Positions 11,514 through 24,002 of a stretch of 64,000 nt of DNA are shown here, one piece after another (position 1 is the first letter of the stretch; the number at the start of each line of letters is the position of its first letter). The stretch comes from Tanypteryx hageni (Eukaryota > Arthropoda > Insecta > Odonata > Petaluridae). The notes under the pieces are model-generated. The model had not been told where the DNA came from. It searched no databases and saw only the letters and a list, made by a program, of their open reading frames with translations. The position numbers and the translations under genes are program-made. The stretch lies in NCBI GenBank assembly GCA_028673005.1, contig CM054114.1, positions 129,662,470 to 129,726,469 of the forward strand. The letters are read 5' to 3'.

Positions 11514-14346
11514 CATCTTAAGCTTATAATAAAATTAATGACCTAACTAATAAAAACAGTATTAGAAGTTGAAATCGTAGCAATGCAGCGATACTGCATT
11601 GAACATAGCAAGAAGCTTCTCTAAGATATATAAAAGAAAAGAAGGAATTTCTACTTGACCTTCCTAGCCAACTGATTACTTAACGCTTTACAATTTGTAA
11701 AGTTTATTACAATTATATGACTGTTGAATCGATTATAAAAATCTCCAACGTTTAGGTAAATAGTAGTAGTATACACTGAAACTTGCGTTGACTGATCTCT
11801 CATATCGGTCTCTTTCATTCAACATAAAGATATGATTTTCGAAGCACAAATTCTGTTTGAATCCGAATAGAATTACTAAAGGAGCAAGAGTTTTAATAGA
11901 TTTAAAAAGTATTTACCCGGTCGTCAGTATTAGTTTAACCTATTAAAAGAATCGTTTTCCTCTTCAAATCAAATAAAAGATTAATTCTATTAAAGAATTA
12001 GTTTCTCTTTCCATTCAACGAAGTAGAAACTCGGTTATTTAATTAGTCTATGATCTTGTTAAAGCAATTTTGAGATTTATCCTTCAAAGTTTAGTTTCGT
12101 AGTTCAAAAACTGTTTCACGACAAAAACACTCGGTTTACTGTGGAAAAATCCTAAAATTAATATCTTTTATTAAAGAGCAGAACTCAACTTGAAACAAGA
12201 AACTTCATATTAGTAGCTACCACAGCGAGCGGCTACATTACATTCATAATACACGTCTCGTTTACTCAACAATTAATATTTATTTCGATCGTCTTTTTCA
12301 ACTTATTTTTACTCAAATATCAAAGCAATTCGAACCCTTTAAGGCCAGTATTTCACTGGATTAGGTGTGAGACGCTGTTTATATGTTAAAAATGGTTATA
12401 TACGTAAAGCAAAGTTACGATGATAATGATAATGTTTTGTCGATAATTCTTTTACTATTTTCTCTTAATTTTTGATCTATATAATTACAAAAATTACGGA
12501 AATGAACACTATCCTTGTTTTGTTGCTTTCTTGTCAAAATGTATGTACTACATTAACTTTTTGTTGATTTTGTTGAACAAAACACTTCTTGTTCTACCTC
12601 TCTACTTATAATTTTATAGGGAAATTATAAATTATTTGTCTTATATTCCTTAATTCAAGAGAATGAAATTCAAACCTTGAAAGATCAAAAACCTTATCGC
12701 CTAGATTAGGTTTCGTTTCATTTGGAGCTGTTTTAGTCTGACATAACGGTTGGCTAGTATCCCCTTTTTATTTATTTTTATTGTAAATATATCGAACATT
12801 TTCATTCTTACTATCACTTATACTAAATCCCACCTCAAACAGTACCTGTTCTATTCAATGGTTTAAAAGGTTTTGTTTCTAGAATCTCATAATTTTTCTA
12901 CGGAATTGAAGTTAATTAATTCTGATGTGATTAGGCCGGTAAAATATTTAGTGAGTATGGTTTAATTATAGGACAGGAAAGTGTTTTTTCAACAAATAGA
13001 AAATTCAACGATAAAAAATATCCTCCGAAGCCATAATAGTGATAATATATGTGTTCATTTAAGTGAAGTTACAGAGGCAGGCGGATTAATCCTTCTCCGA
13101 TTTTCTATGCATTTCTGCAAGTTAATTTATTTTTACGAGCGATCATCTCAACCGAACTTAAAAAACAGGTCTGCGCGCATAAACAAGCCTCTAATAGCAA
13201 GCGTATTTAAATTTACGTCGGCGTAATAAACGCTTCCTTAACGCACGGATTCACGGTAATAGCAAAGCTCTGGATTGCCTGAGTTCGAATTCTTCATGCC
13301 GGAGAGAAATTTACTGGGAAACGTCTACCTGGCGATACTCGGATGCTAACAATCAGGAAGGTGGTTTCGAATACGATTTTCCGCTACGTATTCTCAGAAT
13401 CGATAACGGGGACAAGTCGTCAGCTTAGAATTTGATCGCGGGTACTTTTTCACGGGTTTCCTTGGTGATGTATAACACCTAAAATCTACTTCCCAAAGGC
13501 TGAAAGGTAAAGTAGGCCTCAATTCCGCTCTGAATTCAGAAGTAGAGAACGGTGATAGATCCCTTTACGCCGTAATTGACCAATAGAAGGAGATATATTG
13601 GGCAATTTTGTCTTAAGGTTGAATTCATCATTCCCTCGGCATCTCTGAAGTTAATCACAAGGGACATACGTAAGGCGTTGTATAAATCACATCTCTCGCG
13701 CATGATTTATGAAAATTAACACCAAATGGAGCCGCCTTCCCTCTTAATCATCGTTAAAGTTGCCGCTCCGCATTCGGACGGAGCGATCATTATCGGGAGA
13801 CTTGTTGTTCACAACATAGGGAGGCAAATTTATGGTCCTTTCCGAAATTTTCAATATAATTTTTGCATTTACGAGAGACGCCTGTTCCCTTGGCTTACAT
13901 TCAGCTAAAAAATTTAAATTTTTGTTTTTAGCCGTATTAATAAATGTATATAAAAATACAAGCCTTATTATTCCATTAACGAAGAAGTGAGCACGTCAGA
14001 GTACTTGGGTTTGAAAAATTCCCTTCCAAAAAGTAATTTAAATATTTGAAATTTGTTTTTCATTTTCAAGCGAAGATATTTGTTATCTCCTCCACGGTTA
14101 CTTGTTGCAGGAATCGTATCTCTTACGGCATGAAAATATCGATAAATCATTTATGCAGATCTGAATGAAATAGATGGCTCCTTAATGAAACACTACCTAA
14201 TGCTTATTAACATGTAAATTTATTGCCTTCATGAAAGTTCAATTTTATTTTCTACTATAAATGGTGCTAATATCTTATTTCAATTGGATCGTTATTCATA
14301 GTATTCAGTTATAATGCGTGTATGCATTTATAAGTGCGTATTTGTG

Positions 14347-14348
<2 letters not shown>
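11514..14348. other. Gene-free AT-rich stretch
   Basis: No gene is seen. The less AT-rich part, about 13250-13830, has no long open frame and no convincing splice-bounded exon. Its GAGTTCGAATTC (13280-13291) only loosely resembles a tRNA B box. Confidence 0.55.

Positions 14349-14395
<47 letters not shown>
14349..14395. repeat. (TA)n microsatellite
   Basis: An uninterrupted TA dinucleotide tract of 47 bp is visible. Confidence 0.95.
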
Positions 14396-14401
<6 letters not shown>

Positions 14402-17400
14402 GTTTTAATAGAATGTGTGTTCTTCGAATTAGAATATTTAAAATCTCTTAACATGTGTCTCTATGATTAAAGACAGGATGCTCGCATATAAACGAGACGT
14501 CCGAATCACTAGCCGTAAAAAAGCGAATGCAAAACTATGAAACGCAAAATTGATCAGCTTTCTCACCAAAAGCCTTTGAATCGGTTCCCTAGCCTTGCTG
14601 CTTGAAGGTCAACATCATTACAGTGGGGAAGAGAGTGCGCAAGAGAGGAGGTGGTTAGGGAGAGAGGTGGGGTTGATAGGAGGATGGGGTATAAAGAAAG
14701 GCGCACTCGACTTTATTAGCTTTTTCCAACGTGATACCGCGATTATCGGACCATCTACGTCGTCCCTCTATTGTAGTTGTGATACTTAAAACCTTTTCCC
14801 TCAGGTTTTTGACCTCTTAAAGCCTCCAATATTCTTCCCGGACGAAACACGGGATTCCACTCTATCCTAGCCCGAATTTCTTTCTTCCAGTGGTCATCTC
14901 GCTCCCGAGTGACCGGGAAGATGTAAACCATATCCTTCTCTCTCCGATTCCCCCGTTCCAGCTACCTCTATTCTTCCCCCAAACCTCCATATCGCAATAG
15001 GATTGAATTATTTAAAGCTCTTGCGGGAAGTTAAAAAAAATGGATTTTCTTTTCTTTGCGCTATCGGACTCGCGGCGAAAAGTATATGGTTCTAACGGTG
15101 GAGCCCTGGAGTACTCCCTTTCCTTCCGGGAGAAAAGGGTCTGTTCTTTATCTCATATGTCTCTATTGTTTTTCCTTTTTTTTCTTTCTCATAATGGCGG
15201 CTTCCCATCTTTTTCGGCTTCGAAAAAGAGAACGAATCAATTAAATCGTAGGAAAAGAAAGGAAGAATGGTTTGGTGATACAAATAGGGGCGTGGCATTT
15301 TGAGAGATAGACAGAGAGAGGGTAATTGAAATTTTTAACATGGTAGCTGAGTACTAAGGGATAATAAATTGATCCATTTAAAGAGTCGTGATTAATTTCG
15401 ATGGAGGTGATTTAATATTTTTCATCGGAGAGTCTGAGAGAAAGTATTCTTTAGAGAGCAATGCCGCGACAGAACATTTCGCGTAATATCCAACGAGAAA
15501 ATTACTCGATTAATTACTTCCATATGGTCGACTGCATTTCTTATGATAGGAGTTGCGAATATTTACTTAATGTTTTTAATTACGAAAGTTTAGCATGTAA
15601 CGACGAGATAGTTTGCAGGAACCGAAATTGTCTTGCATAGAAGTAGCGGGATTGCGAAATAATATCATTAGTTTGAGACGTAGAATACTTGAAGGATTCT
15701 GTTTATTTTAGGTTAATGATTGATATACTTCTTATTTTATGCTTCAATGCACACATCAAACTTGCTGGTGGATAGTTTGTCGAAAAAAATTTAAGCAATT
15801 GGAAATTAGCTTCCTAATGTAAAATATTTGTCTAAAAGTTTACATTAGGAGAACTTCCAACTTAGCGTCAGATTCAATGAGATACATAAATTTAAACATA
15901 AATTTGCACTCTTTGTTACGCCATTTGTGCGAAATGACTGATCCAGAAAGCGTAATTATTATGAAATGATGAATGACAATTGGTTGAACGAAAGAAAATG
16001 AATTCATTGTCGTAAAGAGAACATGAATTTGAAACAAGCATGTCCGAACTTCCCCGCGCATTGGATGCATATCAAGCAAGATTAATATGTTTTTTGGTAA
16101 AGGATTGGGCCAACATAATCCGAATTTCCCCTACAGGAAAATATTTTGGTAGTGGAAAGCCTTCTTCTCAAGATTAATGAGATGCACCGGTTGAATTTCG
16201 AGCTAGAAATTTTTGTGAATAAACAGATCCAAAGAGGACCCCGCGAAAGAACTAGCCTTTCGGAGATTGATAGCAAACGCTCGATTTTTTAAATCTTTCT
16301 ATTGTTCCCGGGCATTTTCCCTTCGTGATGAAATCGAATCGTTTTTCTGTATTTTTTAGTAATTCACTCTTTTATATGGTTTTATTCTTTCCTCGATTCG
16401 CTCGTCTTAACAGCGGGATTCAAATAAAATTGGATTTCGCCGTTTTTAGCGTTGGCCCAAAGACACTTTCGGAGATTAAATCTCTTAAAATTGAAACTTT
16501 CGGGATTATTTTTTTATCAAGCTCTAGATTTAAGACATTGAAAATTTGATCGCTTTTTCCTTCATACATCGGGTAATTCTTTCTAAAAGTTTTATATTAA
16601 CTTTAAGGGAGAGAAGGGAAAAAATTCCGATCTTGGATTGGAATGGAATCCTGGTGTCCCAATAACCGGGTGTATGCTTAGCTTGGCTATCAAGGCAGTG
16701 TGTTTTTCCATTCTCGTATTAGTCGAATAGATTTCAGGATTTTCTCCATCTCTCCCTCAGAATTAATATTCATGTATATGTTCATAAGTATAGGCAACTT
16801 CACTACTTACAATATATCGTGTGAAAATTTTGTTTGACGCGCTTTATTAAGTTTTGGCCGTAAATTATTTTAATAACGGTTATATATTCAATAAAACAAA
16901 AAGTTTTATTCGGGACTTGCATCTTGCTCGCAGTGTTATCGAGATTGAATGAATATCCCATAAATTAGCACTGCATGAATTTTATGAATCTCTTAATTAA
17001 GCAATGCGCATTCGATCCACTGCTCATGGTATTTCCTTGACGACTTATGCCTTATCATACGGATAAATTATTGATCTTGTAAAATAAAATTTTTATTAGT
17101 TAGTATTGCTATAAATCACTTATTTACGGCCAAAACTCGTAACTACCAAAATCTACAAATCCAAGCGTTGCTTGCAATAAAATAGGATGAGATTTTTCTC
17201 TCTCTTAATCTCGAAAATTAAAAAAAAAAGAAAACATTCGGAAAGCTTCACCCTTTCGCTCCAAAAGAGTACAGACAATAAATATAAAGATAACCAATTG
17301 AGTCCTCCTCTGCGTAAATGACGGTGGAAAACCATAAAAAAACTTCGACATCCTTCTTGAGATCCCCTCCCTGCTTTTAACGAGGAAAATCGACTCTCCG

Positions 17401-17710
17401 GGAAAAAGTCTTTCCGAACACTTGAGCGCGAAGCTGCGCAGCCAACCCAGTCTCCTCCCTCTGGAGCTCGTTGGCGGCGCTGCGGTCGCGAGCGATTTTT
17501 TTTCGCAAATTTCGTCTTTCGGATGCTTAATGCCTAAAAGGCGCCGTTCGCCTCAGCGCCGTGAGAATATTCTTCGCGGACTCCAATAACACTAAAAACA
17601 GGATTTGTTAGCCTTTCAGTCGCTTTCGATTTGTGATAGGAAAACTTCCTCAGAGCGCAAGCGAAGTTATCGCTTATATTATTTTTTGTTCTCTTTTGGG
17701 ATATACTTAC
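14396..17710. other. Gene-free stretch, probably intron of the LRR gene
   Basis: No exon was recognised. It lies downstream of the LRR exons on the minus strand, so it should be intron if that gene continues leftwards. It includes a 12-bp inverted repeat (15812-15823 and 15839-15850, loop 15 nt) and a CpG-rich patch just below the exons at about 17380-17590. No further 24-residue repeat exon was found by eye, but short exons are easy to miss. Confidence 0.45.
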
Positions 17711-17782
17711 AATGACGTCAGTCGAGATAAAGACTGTAGTGCCTCCCACGGTATCTCGTGAAGGGTGCAATTCTGCATTGAC
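17711..17782 (-). CDS. Internal exon, one 24-residue leucine-rich repeat
   Basis: The 72-bp minus-strand exon follows a pyrimidine-rich acceptor (CTTCCTCTCCACAG) and ends at a consensus donor (ATT|GTAAGTATA). With the phase left by the preceding exon, its first base completes a Leu codon. It then reads SMQNCTLHEIPWEALQSL and SRLTS before splitting another Leu codon. The spacing LxxxNCxLxxIPxxALxxLxxLxxL fits an extracellular 24-residue LRR. Phase-2 introns around one-repeat exons are known from LGR receptors, and IP..AL and QN resemble type B LGRs. Slit-like or other LRR proteins are not excluded. A second reading without stops exists (phase 0) but shows no known pattern. A TGACGTCA word inside the exon is probably coincidental. 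Confidence 0.72.
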
Positions 17783-18093
17783 CTGTGGAGAGGAAGAATT
17801 TAAAGTAGATGAATTTCGGAGAGTTAAATGTTTTGTTTGTTAAAATATTTAATTAAAGAGAGGAAAGTCCAGTCTGTAGGCATTTTTTAAAAGTAAAAAG
17901 ATGACAGAGCAATTTATTGCGTAAATGTTTTTATGGATATTATTTAGCTGCAAATAAAAATTAAAAAAAAACATGAACGAGACTTGCTAAATAATGACGT
18001 AAGTGTATCGGAAGTGAATACATTATGCTTATGACATATTGAGATAGGAAATACAAAGGCATCAATTTAATGAAAAGGTTTTATGATACTTAC
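17783..18093 (-). other. Intron between two LRR exons
   Basis: This 311-bp intron begins GTAAGTATC and ends CTCTCCACAG on the minus strand. It interrupts a Leu codon after its second base (phase 2). Both ends match the animal splice consensus closely. Confidence 0.7.
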
Positions 18094-18165
18094 AATCTCT
18101 TTATGCGGTTGTTGCGGGCAAATGTTTTTGGATGGATTTTCTCGAGCCTGTTGTCTGATAGAACA
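18094..18165 (-). CDS. Internal exon, one 24-residue leucine-rich repeat
   Basis: The 72-bp minus-strand exon has an excellent acceptor (AATTCTTCTTATTCTAG) and a perfect donor (GAGATT|GTAAGTAT). After the first base, which completes a codon begun upstream, it reads VLSDNRLEKIHPKTF and ARNNRIKR, then TT of a split Leu codon. This is a textbook repeat: LSxNRLxxIxPxTFxxNxxIxxL. IHPK followed by QN in the next repeat recalls type B LGRs such as LGR4-6. That comparison is from memory and only suggestive. Length, phase and splice sites all match the next exon, so both belong to one multi-exon secreted or membrane LRR protein. Upstream and downstream exons were not found. Confidence 0.75.
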
Positions 18166-20074
18166 CTAGAATAAGAAGAATTTCAAATTAGTTTTACCTA
18201 TACAATCAAAAGTATGATGCATTATTACAGTAAATAATTTAGATTATCGGCACTTTGAAAATTCCTGAGTTATTAGAATTTACATAAATACTGACTGGAA
18301 TTAAAAATTTTATCGGGAAAAAATATATAAGTTGTTACGAACACAGTAGGTGCTAAAACATTTCAACTTAAACGTTAAATATAACCCATTTCATGAAGTT
18401 TGATAGATAATTCTCAGATATCTTATTTACTTTTCTCCGTTACATGTTTATTCCCCCGATCCTTGTAATTAATTTTGAAAATTATATTAAGCCATGCGGT
18501 GTCAGTTCAAAAGAAAAGCCGCAACTGATAATATAGAGCGATTCTATTTGAAATCTACATATACAATTTAGGTATTATAAAAATACCAGAAATTACATTG
18601 TTTTAATCGATTTTTCCTTGAGTAACACAACTTAAAAAATATTTGCATATACTCAAATATATATTTTTATGCGCATAATAAAAGTGACATTTCAATTTGC
18701 GGAATTCGTCTTTTAAATAGACTTCATAATTATCTAATTAAGAAATGACGGATCTTTGAAAAATATACAACGCACATAACGCATTCAGTAACACTACACA
18801 CACGCACTCGAACCGTCTTGCATTTTAGGCACCGGCAGTATGTTACATCCAAGCGGCAATAAGAACCTCAAAGTGATGTACCTTCGCTTTAAAACGTGTG
18901 CTCGGTAATTGGCTACACGGCAGCGAACACACACACAAACAAACGGCGCATGCGTGGTGGGACGTGAATGATCGCGGCGCGCAACAATTACCCGCCTCCT
19001 CCTTTACTCGGCAACCATTCTCGAGTAATAACTTCAATAAGGATTTCTGCCTCGGCCGTGACGTCAAGTATTGAAAGCGACGCTCGTTTGTTTTTCGCGT
19101 ATCAACCCTCTCTATAGTAAGCAGTGTCCTTTTTCGTACGCGGCAGCCTTTACTAATAGCCTCCGCGTCCTGTGCAAGCTGCGGTAACCAAATTGCCTCT
19201 TCAGAACTCGTAAAATAATCTCGTTTTAATGGTCTCTGAAGGGTAGGGAACTGGGTTCGAGGACGGGCAACGAACGCGCACTCGTTCGCCATGTTTACGA
19301 TCGAACGGTGTAAATAAGGTATGCCGTAGAAACAGGAATTTCAAGAGCTGCGTTCGACCAATGATCCTTTGTCGAAGAAAAACTTGAATAAAACGGAATG
19401 GAAAGATGTTATACATAAGCCATGGGCTTTTTAAAGTGTAGTGAAGGATTTACTCAGATCGGCTTGTAATTTAAATGGCAGTAAATCTAGAGAATATCTC
19501 AGGAAATGTTTGAAAAGTCATCGAAAAGGATAATATTCCTTTAAAGATGGATGCTGGAAAGGCTATTAGTTACATTCTGTGGAAGAGCTATATATTTGTG
19601 TGTATATTTTAATATATGAAACTTCTATTAGGCGACCTTTAAAATTACGGGATTTTAAAGGTATCTCGATTTAGATTATATGAAGAGTGAGATTTCTTTA
19701 ATATGTAATTATGTATTAACACCTAACGAATTCTTTTTGGTGAAATTTAAATACGTAATAATATGTTGTCAAGCTCGACTGTGGCGACGCATGTGGCGAG
19801 GCTACAAATGACTTTATTACATAAATCCATAAGAAACATTTTACTTTAAAAAGCAACTTATTCTCTTTTAGCAAATAAAACATATGAATTAAAGTAAAAT
19901 AGACCGATTTCGCGATAAAATTGCTTAATTGATTGATTAATTAATAAATAATTTACGTTGTCAGACTAGGTTGTCAGCAACAAAAGTATTGTTGGCATAA
20001 ACATGCCCCAAAAATTTGAGCGATAGAAAGTTGGCTATAATAAATAATGTTGGTTATCAGTTAAAGAGTAAGGA
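18166..20074. other. Probable intron with CpG-rich patch
   Basis: No exon was recognised upstream of the LRR exons. A CpG-rich patch at about 18830-19320 carries a 149-codon minus-strand open frame with no recognisable domain, and a TGACGTCA site on the plus strand near 19058. It may be a regulatory element or an unmethylated island rather than a gene. Confidence 0.4.
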
Positions 20075-20222
20075 GACGTTCAAATGATGATAATATTGAA
20101 GAGACACCTGAAGAACGTCGTAGGCGATTAGCCAGTGGAAAAACTCGAAGATTAATTAGATTAACTCAACAGCAGTTGGATGAAAGGAGAGACTACAATC
20201 GAAAATATCACCAAACTGTGAT
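20075..20222 (+). pseudogene. Short basic peptide fragment, possibly transposon-derived
   Basis: One plus-strand frame encodes about 50 residues including NIEETPEERRRRLASGKTRR, then LTQQQLDERRDYNRKYHQTV. Short Arg-rich repeats of the kind ExPExRxxRL..R are common near the N-terminus of transposon proteins such as those of Helitrons. There is no start codon context and the frame soon ends. It is probably a relic, but the family is not identified. Confidence 0.3.
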
Positions 20223-20225
20223 TAA

Positions 20226-23200
20226 ACATGTTTTCTTTTTGTTTACCTGTCAACTATGACGGAATATTGGCTAGCCATATTATATTTATAGAAATTTTCC
20301 TTTTAATTTATGCAAGTCTCAGATTCGGCGTTTAACAATCGATCTAGACCCATTGTCTACTGTCATAATTTTCATTCTAACCAATATAATAAGAGTTCTG
20401 ACATTCATCATGTTGATAATAAAGAGTTTCTGCGATTCTATTAAAGGTTCGTTCTTAAATAATTTTGTGAGACATCGACTCAGATAAATACGCAAAATAT
20501 TCATTTGAGGGAAGTATGAACTGTTAAAAAGAAAAATTCAAGGAAGCTGTTCCATCCACATACTGTTTGAATGTCTGCACGAGTTGAAATTTCTATAATT
20601 GTACATAAGTCCAACGAAAACTATAAAAAATATTATTTAAAAATGTGTCACCGCCTTAGTTTACGAACAAAAAAACATTTGCGAATTTAGTTTACCCTAT
20701 GGCATAGCCGTATATTAACCAAATACGGCAAAGCCAACCAGCATTCTTTGACCAAGTCGCGCCATAAAGAACGAACCCCATTAAAAGACCCATAAGACGA
20801 CTTTTTTTCGACCACCTCGGAGACGACGTTTTCTTATCTGAAAACGCCTCCGCACGTAGTCCGAGCGTTAAATTGATAAAATATGTCCGCGAAGACCGCT
20901 ACATATATTCGGCATGTCTCCCTTAAATAGGGTGTATTATTAGCTGCGAGGTTCGTATAAAAATGCCTCGCGTGATCGGGGTTTTGAAAGCGCCGAACTG
21001 AAAGGAGAAAGAGGTAGAGAGAGAGAGAGAGAGGCACGCTTTGGAATTCACCGAACGCCATCGGGAAAGGTGTCACGCCCCAAGAGGGACCGCTTCCTTT
21101 AAAACCTCCTCAAGGCGGCGCCCAAATGGAATGCAAAGCGGGCTTCCGGTGCGTGCGTTAAAAGCGTGCGTGTGCAATTGAAGCGGCAATAGCCGCCGCG
21201 TTCGGAGGCAAAACAGAGGAAAGCCGCTGGCCGTCGACTTGCACCTCTTCGTAGCATGCTAAAAGTGAAGGGTGGAGACTCCGAGGATGAAATCCCGTAT
21301 GACATGAGCGTCGGTTAAATTACAGGCGTGGCATCGCTGAAGGTGCGGGCGTCCTTAAGAGATACGTCCGCGCAAATTTTCGATAACAGGGGAGAGTTCG
21401 ATTGTTTCACGCGCGCATATGAAGGAAGGTGGATCATGCATTGAATGTGCTCCTTTGCCGAAGTGATGGTTTTGCTATTTTTGTAGTACTACACATGTAT
21501 GTTGATGTTATTGAACTGAGGCTCCGTAAATAACCATAAATATCATATTTATATACGTCTTTATTTAAAATTGATCCATTAGCAGCCCAAAATAGGCCTA
21601 TTTAGGGGAATTAATCGACTTGAAAATAATTTAAATATTTTAATCACAAAAAGTGGAATTGGAGGAACTATTACAAATATGGGATAATTACGAAGGTAAA
21701 AACAAAACAACAGAAAAGTGTTCATAAAAGTGGTACCTGACACGTATCATTGAGGAGAAAATTCTAAAAAAGGAGAAATATGAACTGGCTAATGCGTTTT
21801 TTCATAAATATTTATATATTGATAACTTATGGGCTCTGGGAGTATTTTTACTATGTAAATTGTAAAGAGGTTGCTTTCAAACTCTCGCGTCGTGCCTGGG
21901 GCGTGGGCTGTAACGTATCATTTATTCAGGTAAATTATAGGTTTTCCTCAACCTGCAATCTTCAACATTCCACTTTTGGCTGATGTGTAGTGGAAAAATG
22001 TAAGACAAAAATTTGAGGTTTGCGAGTTTCTCTCTCCAATGATACAACCTTAAAATACTTGAAAAATATAAAAATTACTCTAAATTCTCAGTATGCCATT
22101 GAAAAATTTGATAAATGTGGGGAGAGTGAGATTTCGCCTCGGCGGATAATTTCGATGCAGTATGCAATCATCCCAACACTAGTTGGATTGAGCTATTGGC
22201 AAATGTGTTATATTTCTGTCTGAGCTCCTCAATATTTCAAAAACATCTTGGAGCCATATTTCTTATAAATGATTATGCTAAGCCTATTGGTGTATCGTAC
22301 AATAAAGAAAAACTGTTACATTATTAGAAAGACTATTTAGAAGACGTACGGATTTCAGTTAACTGTATTTTCATGGAAGCCATTTTGAAATTTAAATAAA
22401 TGCTCTCTTATTGTTTGTGCTCGTTTAAATGAATAATTATCACCCAGAGGTTTTTCTCTACCGCTTGTTGATGCTAAGCAGTAAAACTTTTACTACTTTT
22501 TCCTAGTCTATAGACAAAGATAAGTGTTATAGGATGCAAAAGTCCTTGTAAGTTCGACGAAAGTTGACCCTCGCTGAAGAACTGATCTTGGCAAATAAAC
22601 ATACGAATGAAACACTTTTTTAGAGATGTTTGGACCACTTAATGAAGTAAAAGGGAAAATATTATCAATAATAGGTTCATTTTGGTTTATTGGAATTTAT
22701 GACTGCCAACGAAACATTTTAAATCTGAGGGTACAAATTCGGGAAAATCGTTTTAGACCGTGGATGTGATAAATATATCAGCTGTTGAAGATTAAAAAAA
22801 TACGCTACTTTCCGGATTTTATGATATTTTCCTAGGCAGACCGGGATTAAAATATCCCATTTACAAAAAAATGTTTGTTTCTGTTCATTATTCGTACGGC
22901 GTGATGGCAAATTACTGGTTCATTAGCGTCTGCAAAAACGGGGCTGTTTCGCGTCCGCCGCTAAAATATAACCTTCAGCTCGCGTAAGATTACGTACTAA
23001 TATACGTATGTACGTACGCACCATTAAAATTTGAGAATTCACATACCCATTTTAAAAAATATCACCATAAGAGTCGCTCAATTCAAGTTAATTTTAAATT
23101 TCCTTCCGAAAACATCTGAAACATCCCGCGAACGTAAAAAATCGGACTTATTCGTTTCTTATCAAATCTATACGTGTAATACGTTAGGTCATTGTCTGGG

Positions 23201-23869
23201 AAGAAGGCATATGACATTACGAGGGAGGAGAAAAAGAGCGACATGGGAGGAAAGGGCCCGTTCTGCATAATAGCCTCGTGTTAGGGTAAATCTCTAAGAT
23301 AACTCTTATTCGGATAGGTCGCGTAGGGAAGCATCCGTATCAAAACCTTTTCCAGTCCTGTTAATTTCCTAAGAGCGGGTCGCTCGGATGGCCAAGGGGA
23401 CGTGCGAAGAGGAGTAGTGCCAGAACTCGCTGCAAATGGCCGTTTAGAGCAATAACGCTTTACCATCGGTTCGACCCCGTGTATCCTTGGGTTGTCCTCT
23501 GCCTGCCTCCGGGCACCGCACCCTTTTAAGACCGCCCCGATAAAGGTTAATGAGTGGAGGGATATCGAAATTAAAGGCTCCGGAGTTCATTATCCGCGTC
23601 ACAGGATGGGGTGAACTGCCGTAAAGAGCGAGGTTTTATCGAATAGAAGGCGGGTAGAGACGCTTCTTTGAGGGAGGAATAGTTTCCTGGCTACCTCATG
23701 CTTAATTATTTGCCTTATTAGTGTATCGGAAAAAAACTTTAAGTACTGTTTATTTCAACTTCTAACTTGAGATGCATAAGTTTTTAAACCTATCAGTCCA
23801 AAAATATAAAAAAATAGCCGTCGAGTTTATCGTATGGGTCGAATCCTAATTCCTTGATAAGTTGTTTCT
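20226..23869. other. Gene-free stretch with CpG-rich patches
   Basis: No supported gene is seen. CpG-rich patches lie at about 20810-21420, with a GAGA tract at 21008-21033, and at about 23360-23650. Both have short reverse-strand open frames without recognisable protein. They are candidates for regulatory DNA. Confidence 0.45.
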
Positions 23870-24002
23870 CAATAATCGTAAAAAAAAGTTGGGAAAACCT
23901 GATGTGTACTTCGGCTACAGAGTAGCCATCATCAGTGGCGATTCACCCATCGTAGATTCTAGAATGAGCACCTGGTTTTCCCAAACTTTTTATGGTCATT
24001 GG
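23870..24002 (-). repeat. Foldback hammerhead-like repeat, right arm shortened
   Basis: The minus strand reads CCACTGATGATGGCTAC, TCT, GTAGCCGAAGTACACATC, AGG (core 23898-23943). Stem II pairs GGCTAC with GTAGCC. A short opposite arm, GAGCACCTGGTTTTCCC with the family terminus TTTTTATGGTCATTGG, follows on the plus strand, so the unit is a foldback with most of the second core lost. Confidence 0.7.

Noticed and set aside
13270..13300. GAGTTCGAATTC resembling a tRNA B box
   Set aside because: No A box, anticodon arm or T-stem pairing is present.
18843..19292. 149-codon minus-strand frame near the LRR exons
   Set aside because: It has no LRR pattern, signal peptide or splice link to the LRR exons. 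More likely a CpG-rich non-coding patch.
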